Shown here: positions 7,527 to 17,328 of the stretch, piece by piece
Layout of the letters: each line of letters opens with the position of its first letter
How positions within the stretch are numbered: position 1 is the stretch's first letter
DNA from: an uncultured Alphaproteobacteria bacterium
Lineage (GTDB): Bacteria; Pseudomonadota; Alphaproteobacteria; RF32; CAG-239
Direction: 5' to 3'
Length of the DNA stretch: 64,000 nt
NCBI GenBank assembly: GCA_910577205.1
Contig: CAJTMA010000003.1
Location: 42,034-106,033, forward strand
The notes under the pieces: generated by a model
Databases searched by the model: none
Seen by the model: only the letters and a program-made list of their open reading frames with translations
Told to the model about the DNA's origin: nothing
Position numbers and translations under genes: made by a program

Positions 7527-8888
7527 ATGCGATTGAAATTTCCTGAAAAAGTCGATAACACCCTACGGTATTTGAAGTATAAGCTTTTGCCGAAGACTTT
7601 ATTTTTCCGTACGATGTTGTTGATTTTTATTCCGTTAATCGTGGTGCAAGTCGTTTCGATTGTCGCTTTTTTTGACGGAACCTGGGGGCGGGTCGGCAAA
7701 CGCCTGTCCAATAATCTGACTTCCGATATGTCTTTTGTCATGCAGTTGATTGAGCAATCGCCTGACAAGCTGCAGGAAATTAAAAAAGTTACGGATGAAA
7801 AGCTGGATATGAGCGTCAGTGTGTATCTGAATAAAGATAAGCACCGGATTATTAACAAAGTCAGCCGCAATAATGAGTTGGTGACAGGTTTCTTGGAAAG
7901 CGATTTGCGTCGCAAGTTTCCTGATTATCTGACAAGTATTTACATCGGGAAAGATGGTGACAGGAATATGACGGTTTTTGTGGATACGCCGCAAAGATTA
8001 TTTAAATTCGAAACTTCTTCCAAAAATATTTTCTCAACGTCAATTTTTGGTTTTGTCGCGTGGATGGTCGGAACATCAATGCTGCTGTTTTTGGTGGCAG
8101 TGTTGTTCTTGCGTATTCAGGTTCGTTCTATTGCCGAATTGGCGCAAGTAGCGGAAGATTTCGGTAAAGGGATTGATAATAAAGATTTCAAACCTTACGG
8201 TTCGTCAGAAGTTCGTAAAGCCGCTATTGCTTTTATTAAAATGAAAGAACGCATTCAACGCCAAATTAGCGAACGTACGCAGATGTTGGCCGGGGTTTCG
8301 CACGATTTGCGGACACCGTTGACCCGTATGAAGTTACAGGCGACCATGCTTCCTGATCCGCAAGAGCAGAAAGACCTGCTTGGCGATATTGACGAGATGG
8401 AAAAAATGCTTGACGGCTATTTGTCTTTTGTCAGCGGCGAGGGCGGAGAAAAGGCTGCTTTTGTTGATATGAACGAGTTAATTTTAAGCGTGCTGAACAA
8501 ATTCCGTAATCAAAATGCGATGATACGTTATAAGACCAATGACCAAGTCAGCGCTATTCAAGGGCGCGAGCAGGCTTTGAAACGGGCGATGACTAATATT
8601 ATCGGCAATGCTTTCAAATATGGCAAAACCGTATCGGTTGATTTGGAAAGCAATGACCGTAAGATGGAAATTGCCGTTGACGATGACGGGCCGGGTATTC
8701 CGGCAGACAAGCGGGAGGAGGTTTTCAAAGCTTTCTATCGTTTGGAAGAATCGCGCAATAAAGAAACCGGCGGTGTCGGTTTGGGGTTGTCGATTGCTAA
8801 AGACGTGATAACTTCCCATGGAGGTAAGATTGAACTCCAGGATAGTCCTATAGGAGGCTTGAGGGTACTCATTTCTATTCCCTTATAG
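7527..8888 (+). CDS. EnvZ-like sensor histidine kinase
   Basis: Membrane kinase of 453 residues. There are membrane segments near residues 25-50 and 175-195 with a periplasmic sensor region between, then a HAMP linker, HisKA with 'VSHDLRTPLTRMK' (phosphorylated His), and an HATPase domain with N box 'NIIGNAFKYG', 'DDGPGIP' and 'GVGLGLSIAK'. ATG 7527 is chosen for its GAGGAG ribosome site; the frame extends to a TTG at 7473 without one. It probably phosphorylates the regulator at 6034. Signal sensed unknown. Confidence 0.93.
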   Translation: MRLKFPEKVDNTLRYLKYKLLPKTLFFRTMLLIFIPLIVVQVVSIVAFFDGTWGRVGKRLSNNLTSDMSFVMQLIEQSPDKLQEIKKVTDEKLDMSVSVYLNKDKHRIINKVSRNNELVTGFLESDLRRKFPDYLTSIYIGKDGDRNMTVFVDTPQRLFKFETSSKNIFSTSIFGFVAWMVGTSMLLFLVAVLFLRIQVRSIAELAQVAEDFGKGIDNKDFKPYGSSEVRKAAIAFIKMKERIQRQISERTQMLAGVSHDLRTPLTRMKLQATMLPDPQEQKDLLGDIDEMEKMLDGYLSFVSGEGGEKAAFVDMNELILSVLNKFRNQNAMIRYKTNDQVSAIQGREQALKRAMTNIIGNAFKYGKTVSVDLESNDRKMEIAVDDDGPGIPADKREEVFKAFYRLEESRNKETGGVGLGLSIAKDVITSHGGKIELQDSPIGGLRVLISIPL

Positions 8889-8961
8889 CACGCGAATTCG
8901 TAAATTCATGGCCTGGCTGGGCTAAACCTGAGTGGTGAGAATTTGCGGGCTGCCCAAACAG

Positions 8962-8992
8962 AAAGCACCGGATTTTGTTTCGGTGCTTTTTT
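8962..8992 (+). terminator. Rho-independent terminator after the kinase
   Basis: AAAGCACCG (8962-8970) pairs with CGGTGCTTT (8981-8989), followed by a T-run. Confidence 0.8.
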
Positions 8993-9061
8993 GTTGTTAA
9001 AGCGATATTAAGAGAATCTGATTATAATCTTCGATAAGTTTAAGTTTTAAAGGAAACAGTC

Positions 9062-11281
<2,220 letters not shown>

Positions 11282-11304
11282 AGAGCGGATGTAATAATGG
11301 AAAT

Positions 11305-11339
11305 AAAAAAGAGTTCTGAAAATCAGGACTCTTTTTTTT
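11305..11339 (+). terminator. Rho-independent terminator
   Basis: GAGTTCTGA (11311-11319) pairs with TCAGGACTC (11323-11331), one wobble, followed by eight T. Ends the acidic protein gene. Confidence 0.85.
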
Positions 11340-11358
11340 GTAATGCGTCAAAAAACTG

Positions 11359-11473
11359 TGTCACAAAAGTTTCATAAAAAAGTTAATGCATTTTTAGTAA
11401 ATGTATAATATGATTGAACCAGGATGTTTTTTTAGTCCGTTTAATCTTAATCTTTTTACTAGGGAGATGTGTG
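11359..11473 (+). promoter_or_regulatory. Conserved promoter and leader of VirB2-like cassette 1
   Basis: From TGTCACAAAAGTTTC onward this region is almost identical to 16429-16543. It contains a consensus -10 TATAAT at 11404-11409 and a leader of about 60 bases ending in AGGGAG. The -35 region is weak, which suggests activator dependence. The near identity over non-coding bases implies recent duplication or strong constraint. Confidence 0.65.
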
Positions 11474-11812
11474 ATGCGATTTTTTAAGAGAAACTTTTTA
11501 ACCCTAAGTTGTTTGACTTTGTTGGTTGCCATGGGAATGTGCGGTGAGGCTTGGGCGGATGGCGCCAGCTTGATGAACACGGCTCAGACTAAAACCAGAA
11601 ATGTTTTTACAAGCGTTAAAACCATTACTTTTATTCTTGGTGGTTTTGGTTTAGTTGGTGTTGCTTATTCGGCCATTATCGGGAAAGTTAACTGGAAATG
11701 GTTTTCCGGTCTGGCTGTCGGTTTGGCTATTTTGGCTGCCGCCGGTTCAATTGTTGAATATGCTACCGGTTCTTCTGATTCTGGCTTGGAAACCACTTTC
11801 GGTAATATTTAA
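11474..11812 (+). CDS. VirB2/TrbC-like pilin subunit, copy 1
   Basis: Start ATG 11474 follows AGGGAG; the frame is open upstream but that part is conserved leader. The 112-residue product has a signal peptide ending near 'GEAWA' and two hydrophobic helices ('TITFILGGFGLVGVAYSAII' and 'FSGLAVGLAILAAAGSIV') joined by a short basic loop (GKVNWKW). This is the layout of type IV secretion major pilins (TrbC/VirB2). No other secretion gene is nearby. A paralogue lies at 16544 with the same flanks. Confidence 0.75.
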   Translation: MRFFKRNFLTLSCLTLLVAMGMCGEAWADGASLMNTAQTKTRNVFTSVKTITFILGGFGLVGVAYSAIIGKVNWKWFSGLAVGLAILAAAGSIVEYATGSSDSGLETTFGNI

Positions 11813-11870
11813 TAAGTTTCCATATTATTATGTTCTCCTGAAAATTTAGCAAAACTTCTTGGAGAAAAAA

Positions 11871-11896
11871 GCCCGTGTCCTAAACCACGGGCTTTT
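11871..11896 (+). terminator. Terminator of VirB2-like cassette 1
   Basis: GCCCGTG (11871-11877) pairs with CACGGGC (11886-11892), then TTTT. The preceding 60 bases, including a CTCC/GGAG arm pair, are nearly identical to those after the second copy. Confidence 0.8.
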
Positions 11897-11902
11897 ATTT
11901 GT

Positions 11903-12751
11903 TTAGTTTTTTTGTAGTGGGAAAATCTGGACGTTGGTGTTCATTTCGATTTTTTCGTCACTGACGGCCGGCGCTGGCGCTGTGCCGTTCAGCAGGGAGC
12001 TGACACTGCGTCCGGCACTGTTGGGCTGCTGCAATTCAGGAGCGAGCGGATAAGCGTCTTTAGGCAATCTCATCAGCATATAGCCCGAACCGCCGCCATA
12101 AGCCGGTCCGGAGAAGCCGATAGAGTAATAGCCGCCGATGAAGCCATAATCCAAATCAATGTAGTCGATGGCAAACAGCGTTTTAATAGTTGTTTGGCCG
12201 AGAGTTGTCATTTTGCAATTGTATCCGGCGTCTTCTAAAATGATGTTGTTGACATTTTTGACATACATCAAACTTTTAGCGGGAACGCAGCTTGGTGTTT
12301 GACCGTTATAGGTTACATTATAATTTAATACCAAGCCTAATTTGGTTGTGCCGCTGCCGACAGAAACATCGGTGATTTTAACGGCGTCAATATAAGCATA
12401 AGCCGGCGTGATGCCTACGGTAATCGGCATTGTCACATAGTTTTCGGTGCAGGTATGGCTGCCGGGATTGGCTGCGCAGATTAAAGCCGTTTTATGGTTG
12501 TTATTATCAAAGAGGTGCAGCAGGCTGTTATAAATATATTCGCGCGACATGGACAATTTGGCTGCGGCGCATTGTTTGCTGCGGCAGACAACGACTGAAT
12601 TCGGCATTTGCAGGCGTCCGCTGTAACCCGGGCCGCTTTTTTCACTTTGAAAAGGACGGTCTAAAAAGTTTAGGGCGTTTTGAAAATTGCATCCGCCAAT
12701 TGCGAGAGCTGCCAATGCTATGAGCGATTTCTTGTTTGTTATCTTTAACAC
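11903..12751 (-). CDS. Putative lipoprotein, unknown
   Basis: GTG 12751 gives a 282-residue protein with a short basic N-terminus, hydrophobic core and lipobox 'AIGGC' (Cys21), so probably an outer-membrane or periplasmic lipoprotein. The frame extends to an ATG at 12841 that would place 30 odd residues before the signal. The mature part has several Cys and a Gly/Tyr-rich segment ('IGGYYSIGFSGPAYGGGSGYM'). Family not recognised. It is convergent with the pilin cassette and divergent from the nuclease gene. Confidence 0.65.
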   Translation of the reverse strand: MLKITNKKSLIALAALAIGGCNFQNALNFLDRPFQSEKSGPGYSGRLQMPNSVVVCRSKQCAAAKLSMSREYIYNSLLHLFDNNNHKTALICAANPGSHTCTENYVTMPITVGITPAYAYIDAVKITDVSVGSGTTKLGLVLNYNVTYNGQTPSCVPAKSLMYVKNVNNIILEDAGYNCKMTTLGQTTIKTLFAIDYIDLDYGFIGGYYSIGFSGPAYGGGSGYMLMRLPKDAYPLAPELQQPNSAGRSVSSLLNGTAPAPAVSDEKIEMNTNVQIFPLQKN

Positions 12752-12783
12752 GAGACTAAAACCTCTTGCGAATATCTGAAAAA

Positions 12784-12798
12784 TTATGATTATCATAA
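12784..12798. promoter_or_regulatory. Perfect 7-1-7 palindrome resembling a Fur-family operator
   Basis: TTATGAT-T-ATCATAA is an exact inverted repeat with a single central base, similar in geometry and content to Fur/Mur-type boxes. It lies 33 bp before the lipoprotein start and upstream of the divergent nuclease. Site assignment is inference. Confidence 0.4.
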
Positions 12799-12921
12799 GG
12801 CAAAGTTTGTTAAACGACAAAGTTTTTTTTGAGGTTATCAAGCGGATTTTGTATGCAAAGACTCGGCTGGGTACTTGTGTTCATCTTAAAAATGCTTATA
12901 GTGGGCATAAGGAGAGAAGTT

Positions 12922-13377
12922 TTGAAACTGATATGGCGCTTGTTTTTATTGGTGATGATTGTATTCCCGGCGGAGGCTAAAATCAAAGCCGTCGACGGTG
13001 ACAGCTTGGTATGGGGTGATCGGAGAATTAGGCTGTTGGGGCTGGATGCGCCCGAATATCGTCAGACCTGCGGCGATAAAGACGGGAATGATTATCCTTG
13101 TGGTTTGGAAGCGCTTAACTATTTAAAAGGTTTGGTGAGCAGCGGCAGAGTTAAATGCCGCCGGATTAAGAAGGATATCTACGGACGCGATTTGAGCATT
13201 TGTCATGTTAACGGGAAAGATATTAACCGTGAAATGATTGCTTCGGGCTGGGCTGTGGCGTACCGTACCAAAAAGGAAAAATATTTGGCGGCAGAGCGTG
13301 AAGCCAAGAGGAAACACCGCGGTATGTGGCAGGGAAAATTTATGAAACCCGAATTGTACCGGATTTTGACGAAATGA
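12922..13377 (+). CDS. Secreted thermonuclease (SNase) family protein
   Basis: Micrococcal-nuclease-like fold. The 151-residue form starting at TTG 12922, which follows AGGAGAG, has a signal peptide ending near 'FPAEA', then 'VDGDSL', 'IRLLGLDAPE', 'YGRDL' and 'MIASGWAVAY', the usual order of SNase motifs. A longer frame to ATG 12829 lacks a ribosome site. Likely periplasmic or secreted and active on nucleic acids. It stands alone ahead of the ribosomal protein operon. Confidence 0.85.
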   Translation: MKLIWRLFLLVMIVFPAEAKIKAVDGDSLVWGDRRIRLLGLDAPEYRQTCGDKDGNDYPCGLEALNYLKGLVSSGRVKCRRIKKDIYGRDLSICHVNGKDINREMIASGWAVAYRTKKEKYLAAEREAKRKHRGMWQGKFMKPELYRILTK

Positions 13378-13408
13378 TTTGAAAAGTGCAATTTTCAACA
13401 GATTCTTG

Positions 13409-13436
13409 TTGACAGCGCTAAAAAGTTATGTATATT
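13409..13436 (+). promoter_or_regulatory. Sigma-70 type promoter of rplU-rpmA
   Basis: TTGACA (13409-13414), 16-base spacer, TATATT (13431-13436), about 47 bp before the rplU start codon. Confidence 0.75.
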
Positions 13437-13483
13437 GCAAGCAACGTTTTATGTTTAAAATAACGAAATTTAGGTGAATAAAA

Positions 13484-13786
13484 ATGTACGCAGTAATTAA
13501 AACAGGCGGAAAACAATACAAAGTCGCCTCCGGTGATGTTGTTAAATTGGAAAAAATCGCCGGTGAAGAAGGAAAAGAAGTAGTTTTTAACGAAGTTCTG
13601 GCTTTGGACGGAACCATCGGTATGCCGTTGGTTGCCGGTGCCAGCGTTAAGGCTCAGGTGTTGAAACAGACCAGAGATGACAAAATCATTGTCTTCAAAA
13701 AGAAAAGAAGACAGAATTACCGTCGTAAAAACGGCCACAGACAGAGCATCACTTTGGTTAAAATTACCGACATTATCGGTAAATAA
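13484..13786 (+). CDS. rplU: 50S ribosomal protein L21
   Basis: The 100-residue protein begins 'MYAVIKTGGKQYKV' and has the basic 'KKKRRQNYRRKNGHRQ' segment typical of L21, which binds 23S rRNA in the large subunit. It precedes rpmA by 22 bp, the usual pairing, and is driven by the promoter at 13409. Confidence 0.98.
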   Translation: MYAVIKTGGKQYKVASGDVVKLEKIAGEEGKEVVFNEVLALDGTIGMPLVAGASVKAQVLKQTRDDKIIVFKKKRRQNYRRKNGHRQSITLVKITDIIGK

Positions 13787-13808
13787 TTTGGTTTTAGGAG
13801 ATTAAATT

Positions 13809-14063
13809 ATGGCACATAAGAAGTCAGGCGGTAGTTCAAATAACGGACGCGATTCCGAAGGACGCCGTTTAGGTTTGAAAAAGAGCGGCGGTCAGGCCGT
13901 TATCCCTGGAAATATCATTATCCGTCAGCGCGGTACAAAATATCATCCGGGTCAGAATGTCGGTCTGGGTAAAGATCATACGATTTTTGCTACAGCTGAA
14001 GGTAAAGTTGAGTTCAGCAAAAAAGCTGGTGACAAGACAGTTGTTTCTGTTGTTACCGAATAA
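13809..14063 (+). CDS. rpmA: 50S ribosomal protein L27
   Basis: The 84-residue protein starts 'MAHKKSGGSSNNGRDSEGRRLG', the conserved N-terminus of L27 that reaches the peptidyl-transferase centre. No Firmicutes-type cleaved extension is present. AGGAG ribosome site. A terminator-like hairpin follows before obgE. Confidence 0.98.
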   Translation: MAHKKSGGSSNNGRDSEGRRLGLKKSGGQAVIPGNIIIRQRGTKYHPGQNVGLGKDHTIFATAEGKVEFSKKAGDKTVVSVVTE

Positions 14064-14087
14064 GCGAAAGCTCATTCAAAAGGTGGA

Positions 14088-14113
14088 GGGGGTGCGTGCA
14101 TCCCCTTTATTTT
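14088..14113 (+). terminator. Terminator-like hairpin after rpmA
   Basis: GGGGGTGC (14088-14095) pairs with GCATCCCC (14098-14105) with one wobble, followed by a broken T-tract (TTTATTTTT). Probably a partial terminator, lowering obgE expression relative to ribosomal proteins. Confidence 0.65.
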
Positions 14114-14170
14114 TCATAAGCAAGAGATTATTTTAACAGTAGTTTCTTATCACATAAAAAGTAAAGTAAT

Positions 14171-15229
14171 ATGAAGTTTTTAGACCAAGCAAAAATATTT
14201 ATTCAATCCGGTGACGGCGGTGCAGGCTGCGTTTCTTTTCGGCGTGAAAAATATATTGAATTCGGCGGTCCTAACGGCGGTGACGGTGGTAAAGGCGGCA
14301 GCGTTTATTTTGAAGCGGTCGAAAATCTTAATACTTTAATTGATTTCCGTTACCGTCAGCATTTTAAAGCTCATAAGGGGCAAAACGGCATGGGGTCGCA
14401 AATGACCGGAGCCAAAGGCGAAGATATTGTGATTAAAGTGCCGGTTGGGACGGAAATTTTGGCAGAAGACCAAAAGACAGTTATTGTTGATATGGTTGAG
14501 CCAGGACAGATTTTTATGATTGCCAAAGGTGGTGATGGCGGCCGGGGCAATATGCAATTTAAATCTTCGGTTAATCAAGCGCCCCGTTATGCCGAACCGG
14601 GTTGGCCGGGACAGGAAATGTGGGTCTGGCTGCGTCTGAAAGTGATTGCTGATGTTGGGCTGATTGGACAGCCGAATGCCGGAAAATCGACATTTTTATC
14701 GGTTGTTACTAAGGCTCGTCCAAAAATTGCCGATTATCCGTTTACGACTCTGCACCCGAATCTGGGCGTGGCGTGGGTTGATAATTTTGAAATGGTTATT
14801 GCCGATATTCCCGGTTTGATTGAAGGTGCTCATGAGGGCACTGGTTTGGGCGACCGCTTTTTGAAGCACGTTGAGCGTTGTGCGGCTTTTTTGCATATTG
14901 TGGACGCGACGGTAGAAGATGTTGTTAATGAGTATCATGTTATCCGGCGCGAGTTGGAACTTTATGACGGCAAATTAATGAAAAAACCGGAAGTGATTGC
15001 TCTTAATAAATGCGATTCTTTGCTGTCGGAAGAGGTTGAGAAAAAAGTTAAGGCGATGGAAAAAGCTGTCGGGCATAAGGTTTATGCAATGTCGGCCATT
15101 GCCAAGCAGGGGATTTTTGACTGCCTCTTGGATTTGAACCAATATATTACCCGTGACCGTTTGCAAAAGAATAAGCAAGAAGTTGAAGAGCAGGAAGACG
15201 GGGCGCTTAAAACCTGGTCGCCGGTTTAA
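14171..15229 (+). CDS. obgE: GTPase ObgE/CgtA
   Basis: Essential GTPase linked to 50S ribosome maturation. Of 352 residues, the first ~158 are the Gly-rich Obg fold ('GGDGGKGGSVYF', 'AKGGDGGRGN'). The G domain follows with G1 'GQPNAGKST', G3 'DIPGLIEGAHEG' and G4 'NKCD'. The usual rplU-rpmA-obgE order is kept. The ribosome site is weak. Confidence 0.97.
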   Translation: MKFLDQAKIFIQSGDGGAGCVSFRREKYIEFGGPNGGDGGKGGSVYFEAVENLNTLIDFRYRQHFKAHKGQNGMGSQMTGAKGEDIVIKVPVGTEILAEDQKTVIVDMVEPGQIFMIAKGGDGGRGNMQFKSSVNQAPRYAEPGWPGQEMWVWLRLKVIADVGLIGQPNAGKSTFLSVVTKARPKIADYPFTTLHPNLGVAWVDNFEMVIADIPGLIEGAHEGTGLGDRFLKHVERCAAFLHIVDATVEDVVNEYHVIRRELELYDGKLMKKPEVIALNKCDSLLSEEVEKKVKAMEKAVGHKVYAMSAIAKQGIFDCLLDLNQYITRDRLQKNKQEVEEQEDGALKTWSPV

Positions 15230-15261
15230 TTTTGAGCCAAACTATTTTAAGGAGTTATGAC

Positions 15262-15624
15262 GTGGCAAAAACAGCTGATGAACAAAATGAAAATAAAGTT
15301 TTGGAAATCATAGAGAAGACTCTAGATGATAACAAAGCTGAGGATGTGATTGTTATGGATTTGCGCGGCAAGACATCTATTGCCAACCATATGGTGGTTG
15401 CCAGCGGTACATCGCAGCGCCATGTTGCTTCTTTGGCAGAAAAGGTGCAGGAAAATTTGAAAGCCGCCGGTTTTTCTTCTACGATTGAAGGGGCAGAAAA
15501 AGCTGATTGGGTTCTGATAGATGCGTTTGACGTCATTGTTCATATTTTCAAACCCGAAGTGAGAGCGTTTTATAGTTTGGAGAAGATGTGGTCTTCTGTT
15601 AAAACACGTTCTATGGGCGATTAA
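15262..15624 (+). CDS. rsfS: Ribosomal silencing factor RsfS
   Basis: Binds L14 and blocks subunit joining in starvation. GTG 15262, with AAGGAG just upstream, gives 120 residues; the frame reaches back to TTG 15232. Conserved features include 'VMDLRGKTSIANHMVVASGTSQRHV' (split here over residues ~31-55) and 'WVLIDAFDVIVHIF'. In most relatives rlmH follows directly; here 2.3 kb of accessory DNA intervenes. Confidence 0.95.
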   Translation: MAKTADEQNENKVLEIIEKTLDDNKAEDVIVMDLRGKTSIANHMVVASGTSQRHVASLAEKVQENLKAAGFSSTIEGAEKADWVLIDAFDVIVHIFKPEVRAFYSLEKMWSSVKTRSMGD

Positions 15625-15705
15625 TACAGATTTAGCAGCTTGGCAAAATGCTCACGTACTTCTTTGTACGCTCTGCTTTTTCTTTCTAAGTGATTAATAC
15701 AGATA
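15625..15705 (+). repeat. Hairpin repeat family member B
   Basis: Begins at the rsfS stop with 'GATTAATACAGATTTAGCAG', then a hairpin at about 15642-15682 with core CGTAC...GTACG flanked by AAAA/TTTT. The 'GTGATTAATACAGATAGC' phrase recurs at its end. Same family as 6773-6814 and 55244-55283. Confidence 0.7.
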
Positions 15706-15707
15706 GC

Positions 15708-15740
15708 AAAAAAGAGTTCTGATTTCTCAGAACTCTTTTT
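15708..15740. terminator. Bidirectional terminator
   Basis: GAGTTCTGA (15714-15722) and TCAGAACTC (15727-15735) form a perfect stem with A- and T-runs on each side. It serves rsfS and the convergent gene ending at 15743. Confidence 0.85.
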
Positions 15741-15742
15741 GT

Positions 15743-16348
15743 TTAGATTTTAATGGCGATAATCGGTCTGACACAGAAATCGTAATTGTGCATAATGTAG
15801 AAGAATCTGTGACCTTCACTCATATCGAATTTCCACGGTACACTGTAAATATGCACGGTAGAGGACCAGTAGGGTCCGCATAATTCTACGGCATTCAGTT
15901 TTTCCAAGGAGATGTTTACAGCGGCTTTATTGTTATAAAACTTCTCCCATTCTACCACTGAAGGTAAGTAGGCTTCGCCTCGCTGAACGCCGTTTTGGGC
16001 ATAATCGTAACACCATTGGGCGGCTTCCGCCTTTCGCCGTATTTTCTGAGCATCCTTCAATATCTTAAGGGTAGATTTCTTACCATCCGTAGTATTTTTC
16101 ATGGCTTTTATTTTAATGTGTCTACTTGACCATGGCAAATGGGTTTGATGAAGACAAACTGCGTAAGCGATATTGTTTTCAACATATCCCACAACGGCTT
16201 TAATTTGGCGGTCTAAGATAAGTTTTTTAGAAATTAAACCATCCGCATATACGAACATACCAGGTTTAATTTTTGATGCTCTTTTTATCCCAGTTTCAGA
16301 GAGACCAAGTTTTGTTAGCCAAACTCTGAATAAATTTTTTGTTTTCAT
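15743..16348 (-). CDS. DUF1566/Lcl-type domain protein
   Basis: A 201-residue protein without signal peptide. The C-terminal part has the Lcl/DUF1566 pattern: 'AYLPSVVEWEKFY', 'PYWSST', 'WKFDMSEG' and a final 'YDFCVRPIIAI'. The N-terminal part carries the 'YADGLISKKLILDRQIKAVV' element also seen at 49140 and 58802. Such domains occur in surface and phage-receptor-type proteins; function here is unknown. AT-rich leader without a Shine-Dalgarno sequence. Inserted between rsfS and rlmH. Confidence 0.7.
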   Translation of the reverse strand: MKTKNLFRVWLTKLGLSETGIKRASKIKPGMFVYADGLISKKLILDRQIKAVVGYVENNIAYAVCLHQTHLPWSSRHIKIKAMKNTTDGKKSTLKILKDAQKIRRKAEAAQWCYDYAQNGVQRGEAYLPSVVEWEKFYNNKAAVNISLEKLNAVELCGPYWSSTVHIYSVPWKFDMSEGHRFFYIMHNYDFCVRPIIAIKI

Positions 16349-16386
16349 ATAAAAATTTTTTTAATTAATAATATTTATTTCTAGTC

Positions 16387-16415
16387 ATCATAGCATATTT
16401 GGACAAAATATTCAA
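16387..16415 (-). promoter_or_regulatory. Promoter of the DUF1566-type gene
   Basis: On the minus strand TTGAAT (16415-16410), 17-base spacer, TATGAT (16392-16387), about 40 bp before the start codon. Confidence 0.55.
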
Positions 16416-16428
16416 TAAGAGAAAGCGC

Positions 16429-16543
16429 TGTCACAAAAGTTTCATAAAAAAGTTAATGCATTTTTAGTGAATATATAATATGATTGAACCAGGATGTTTT
16501 TTTAGTCCGTTTGGTCTTTATCTTTTTACTAGGGAGATGTGTG
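16429..16543 (+). promoter_or_regulatory. Conserved promoter and leader of VirB2-like cassette 2
   Basis: Near copy of 11359-11473, with TATAAT at 16474-16479 and AGGGAG before the start codon. Only a few substitutions separate the two leaders. Confidence 0.65.
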
Positions 16544-16897
16544 ATGCGATTTATGAAACAAAATTTTTTAACCCTGTGCTGCCTGGCTTTGCTGATTGTT
16601 ATGGGAATGTCCGGCGATGCTTGGGCTTTAGGATCAGGAAGTGATGGAGGTTCAGTAATGGATTCCGCTAAAACAAAAGCATATAATGTTTTTAAAGAGG
16701 TTAAAACCATTACTTTTATCCTGGGTGGTTTTGGATTGGTCGGTATTGCTTTTCAGGCAATCATGGGCAAGGTAAAGTGGGTATGGTTTGCCGGATTGGC
16801 GGTTGGTTTGGGGATTTTGGCGGCTGCCGGCTCGATTGTCCAATATGCAACTGGTGATTCAAGTGTCGATATTGGTTCTACTTTCGGTAATATTTAA
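16544..16897 (+). CDS. VirB2/TrbC-like pilin subunit, copy 2
   Basis: Paralogue of the gene at 11474: 117 residues, signal peptide ending near 'GDAWA', then two hydrophobic helices ('TITFILGGFGLVGIAFQAIM', 'FAGLAVGLGILAAAGSIV') around a basic GKVKWVW loop. The mature N-terminus differs and is longer (LGSGSDGGS...). The helices and C-terminal 'STFGNI' are conserved. A type IV secretion or conjugation pilin is the best family match; no assembly genes are in the window. It sits in the rsfS/rlmH insertion. Confidence 0.75.
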   Translation: MRFMKQNFLTLCCLALLIVMGMSGDAWALGSGSDGGSVMDSAKTKAYNVFKEVKTITFILGGFGLVGIAFQAIMGKVKWVWFAGLAVGLGILAAAGSIVQYATGDSSVDIGSTFGNI

Positions 16898-16957
16898 TGA
16901 GTTTCCATATTATTATGTTCTCCTGAAAATTTAGCAAAACTTCTTGGAGAAAAAAAA

Positions 16958-16985
16958 GCCCGTGTTCCTAAACCACGGGCTTTTT
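16958..16985 (+). terminator. Terminator of VirB2-like cassette 2
   Basis: GCCCGTG (16958-16964) and CACGGGC (16974-16980), then TTTTT; same 3' flank as cassette 1. Confidence 0.8.
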
Positions 16986-16986
16986 G

Positions 16987-17316
16987 TTAATAAAAACGGC
17001 GGTCGATCATGTAGGCTTCAGAACTTCCGCACCTTATGAAGAAATAACCATCCTGCTGTTGCCAGATCCATCCCCGGGTTTTTTGTGTGGCTCCCGGAAG
17101 TTTGAAGTTGGTTAACGTCATTTCGTCTGCTTGAGGAGGGTAGTCCATGAATTTTTTGCAGAAAGCGAGGGCTTGATTGAGCGTATAGACGGCATTGTTG
17201 TTTGTGGCAACAATAATTGCCTTGGTTTCTGCTTTTTTACCTGTTTCTGCTGTTTCGAACTGTTCATCGTTTTTTTTCAGGTATTCCTGAATGCGTTTTT
17301 TAGCTTCTTGTTTCAT
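16987..17316 (-). CDS. Small hypothetical protein (109 aa)
   Basis: Soluble protein with a charged N-terminal helix rich in Lys/Glu and a C-terminal part 'GWIWQQQDGYFFIRCGSS' ending 'MIDRRFY'. The gene at 18544 has a comparable '...YVLDRRIYSV' segment, hinting at related folds. It begins 12 bp after the HAD gene and is probably co-transcribed with it. No Shine-Dalgarno sequence is visible. Function unknown. Confidence 0.55.
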   Translation of the reverse strand: MKQEAKKRIQEYLKKNDEQFETAETGKKAETKAIIVATNNNAVYTLNQALAFCKKFMDYPPQADEMTLTNFKLPGATQKTRGWIWQQQDGYFFIRCGSSEAYMIDRRFY

Positions 17317-17328
17317 AATAGTAAATGT

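Noticed and set aside
8889..8961. GC-rich stretch after the kinase considered as a structured RNA
   Set aside because: It shows no match by eye to SRP, 6S, tRNA or riboswitch cores; only the terminator that follows is supported.
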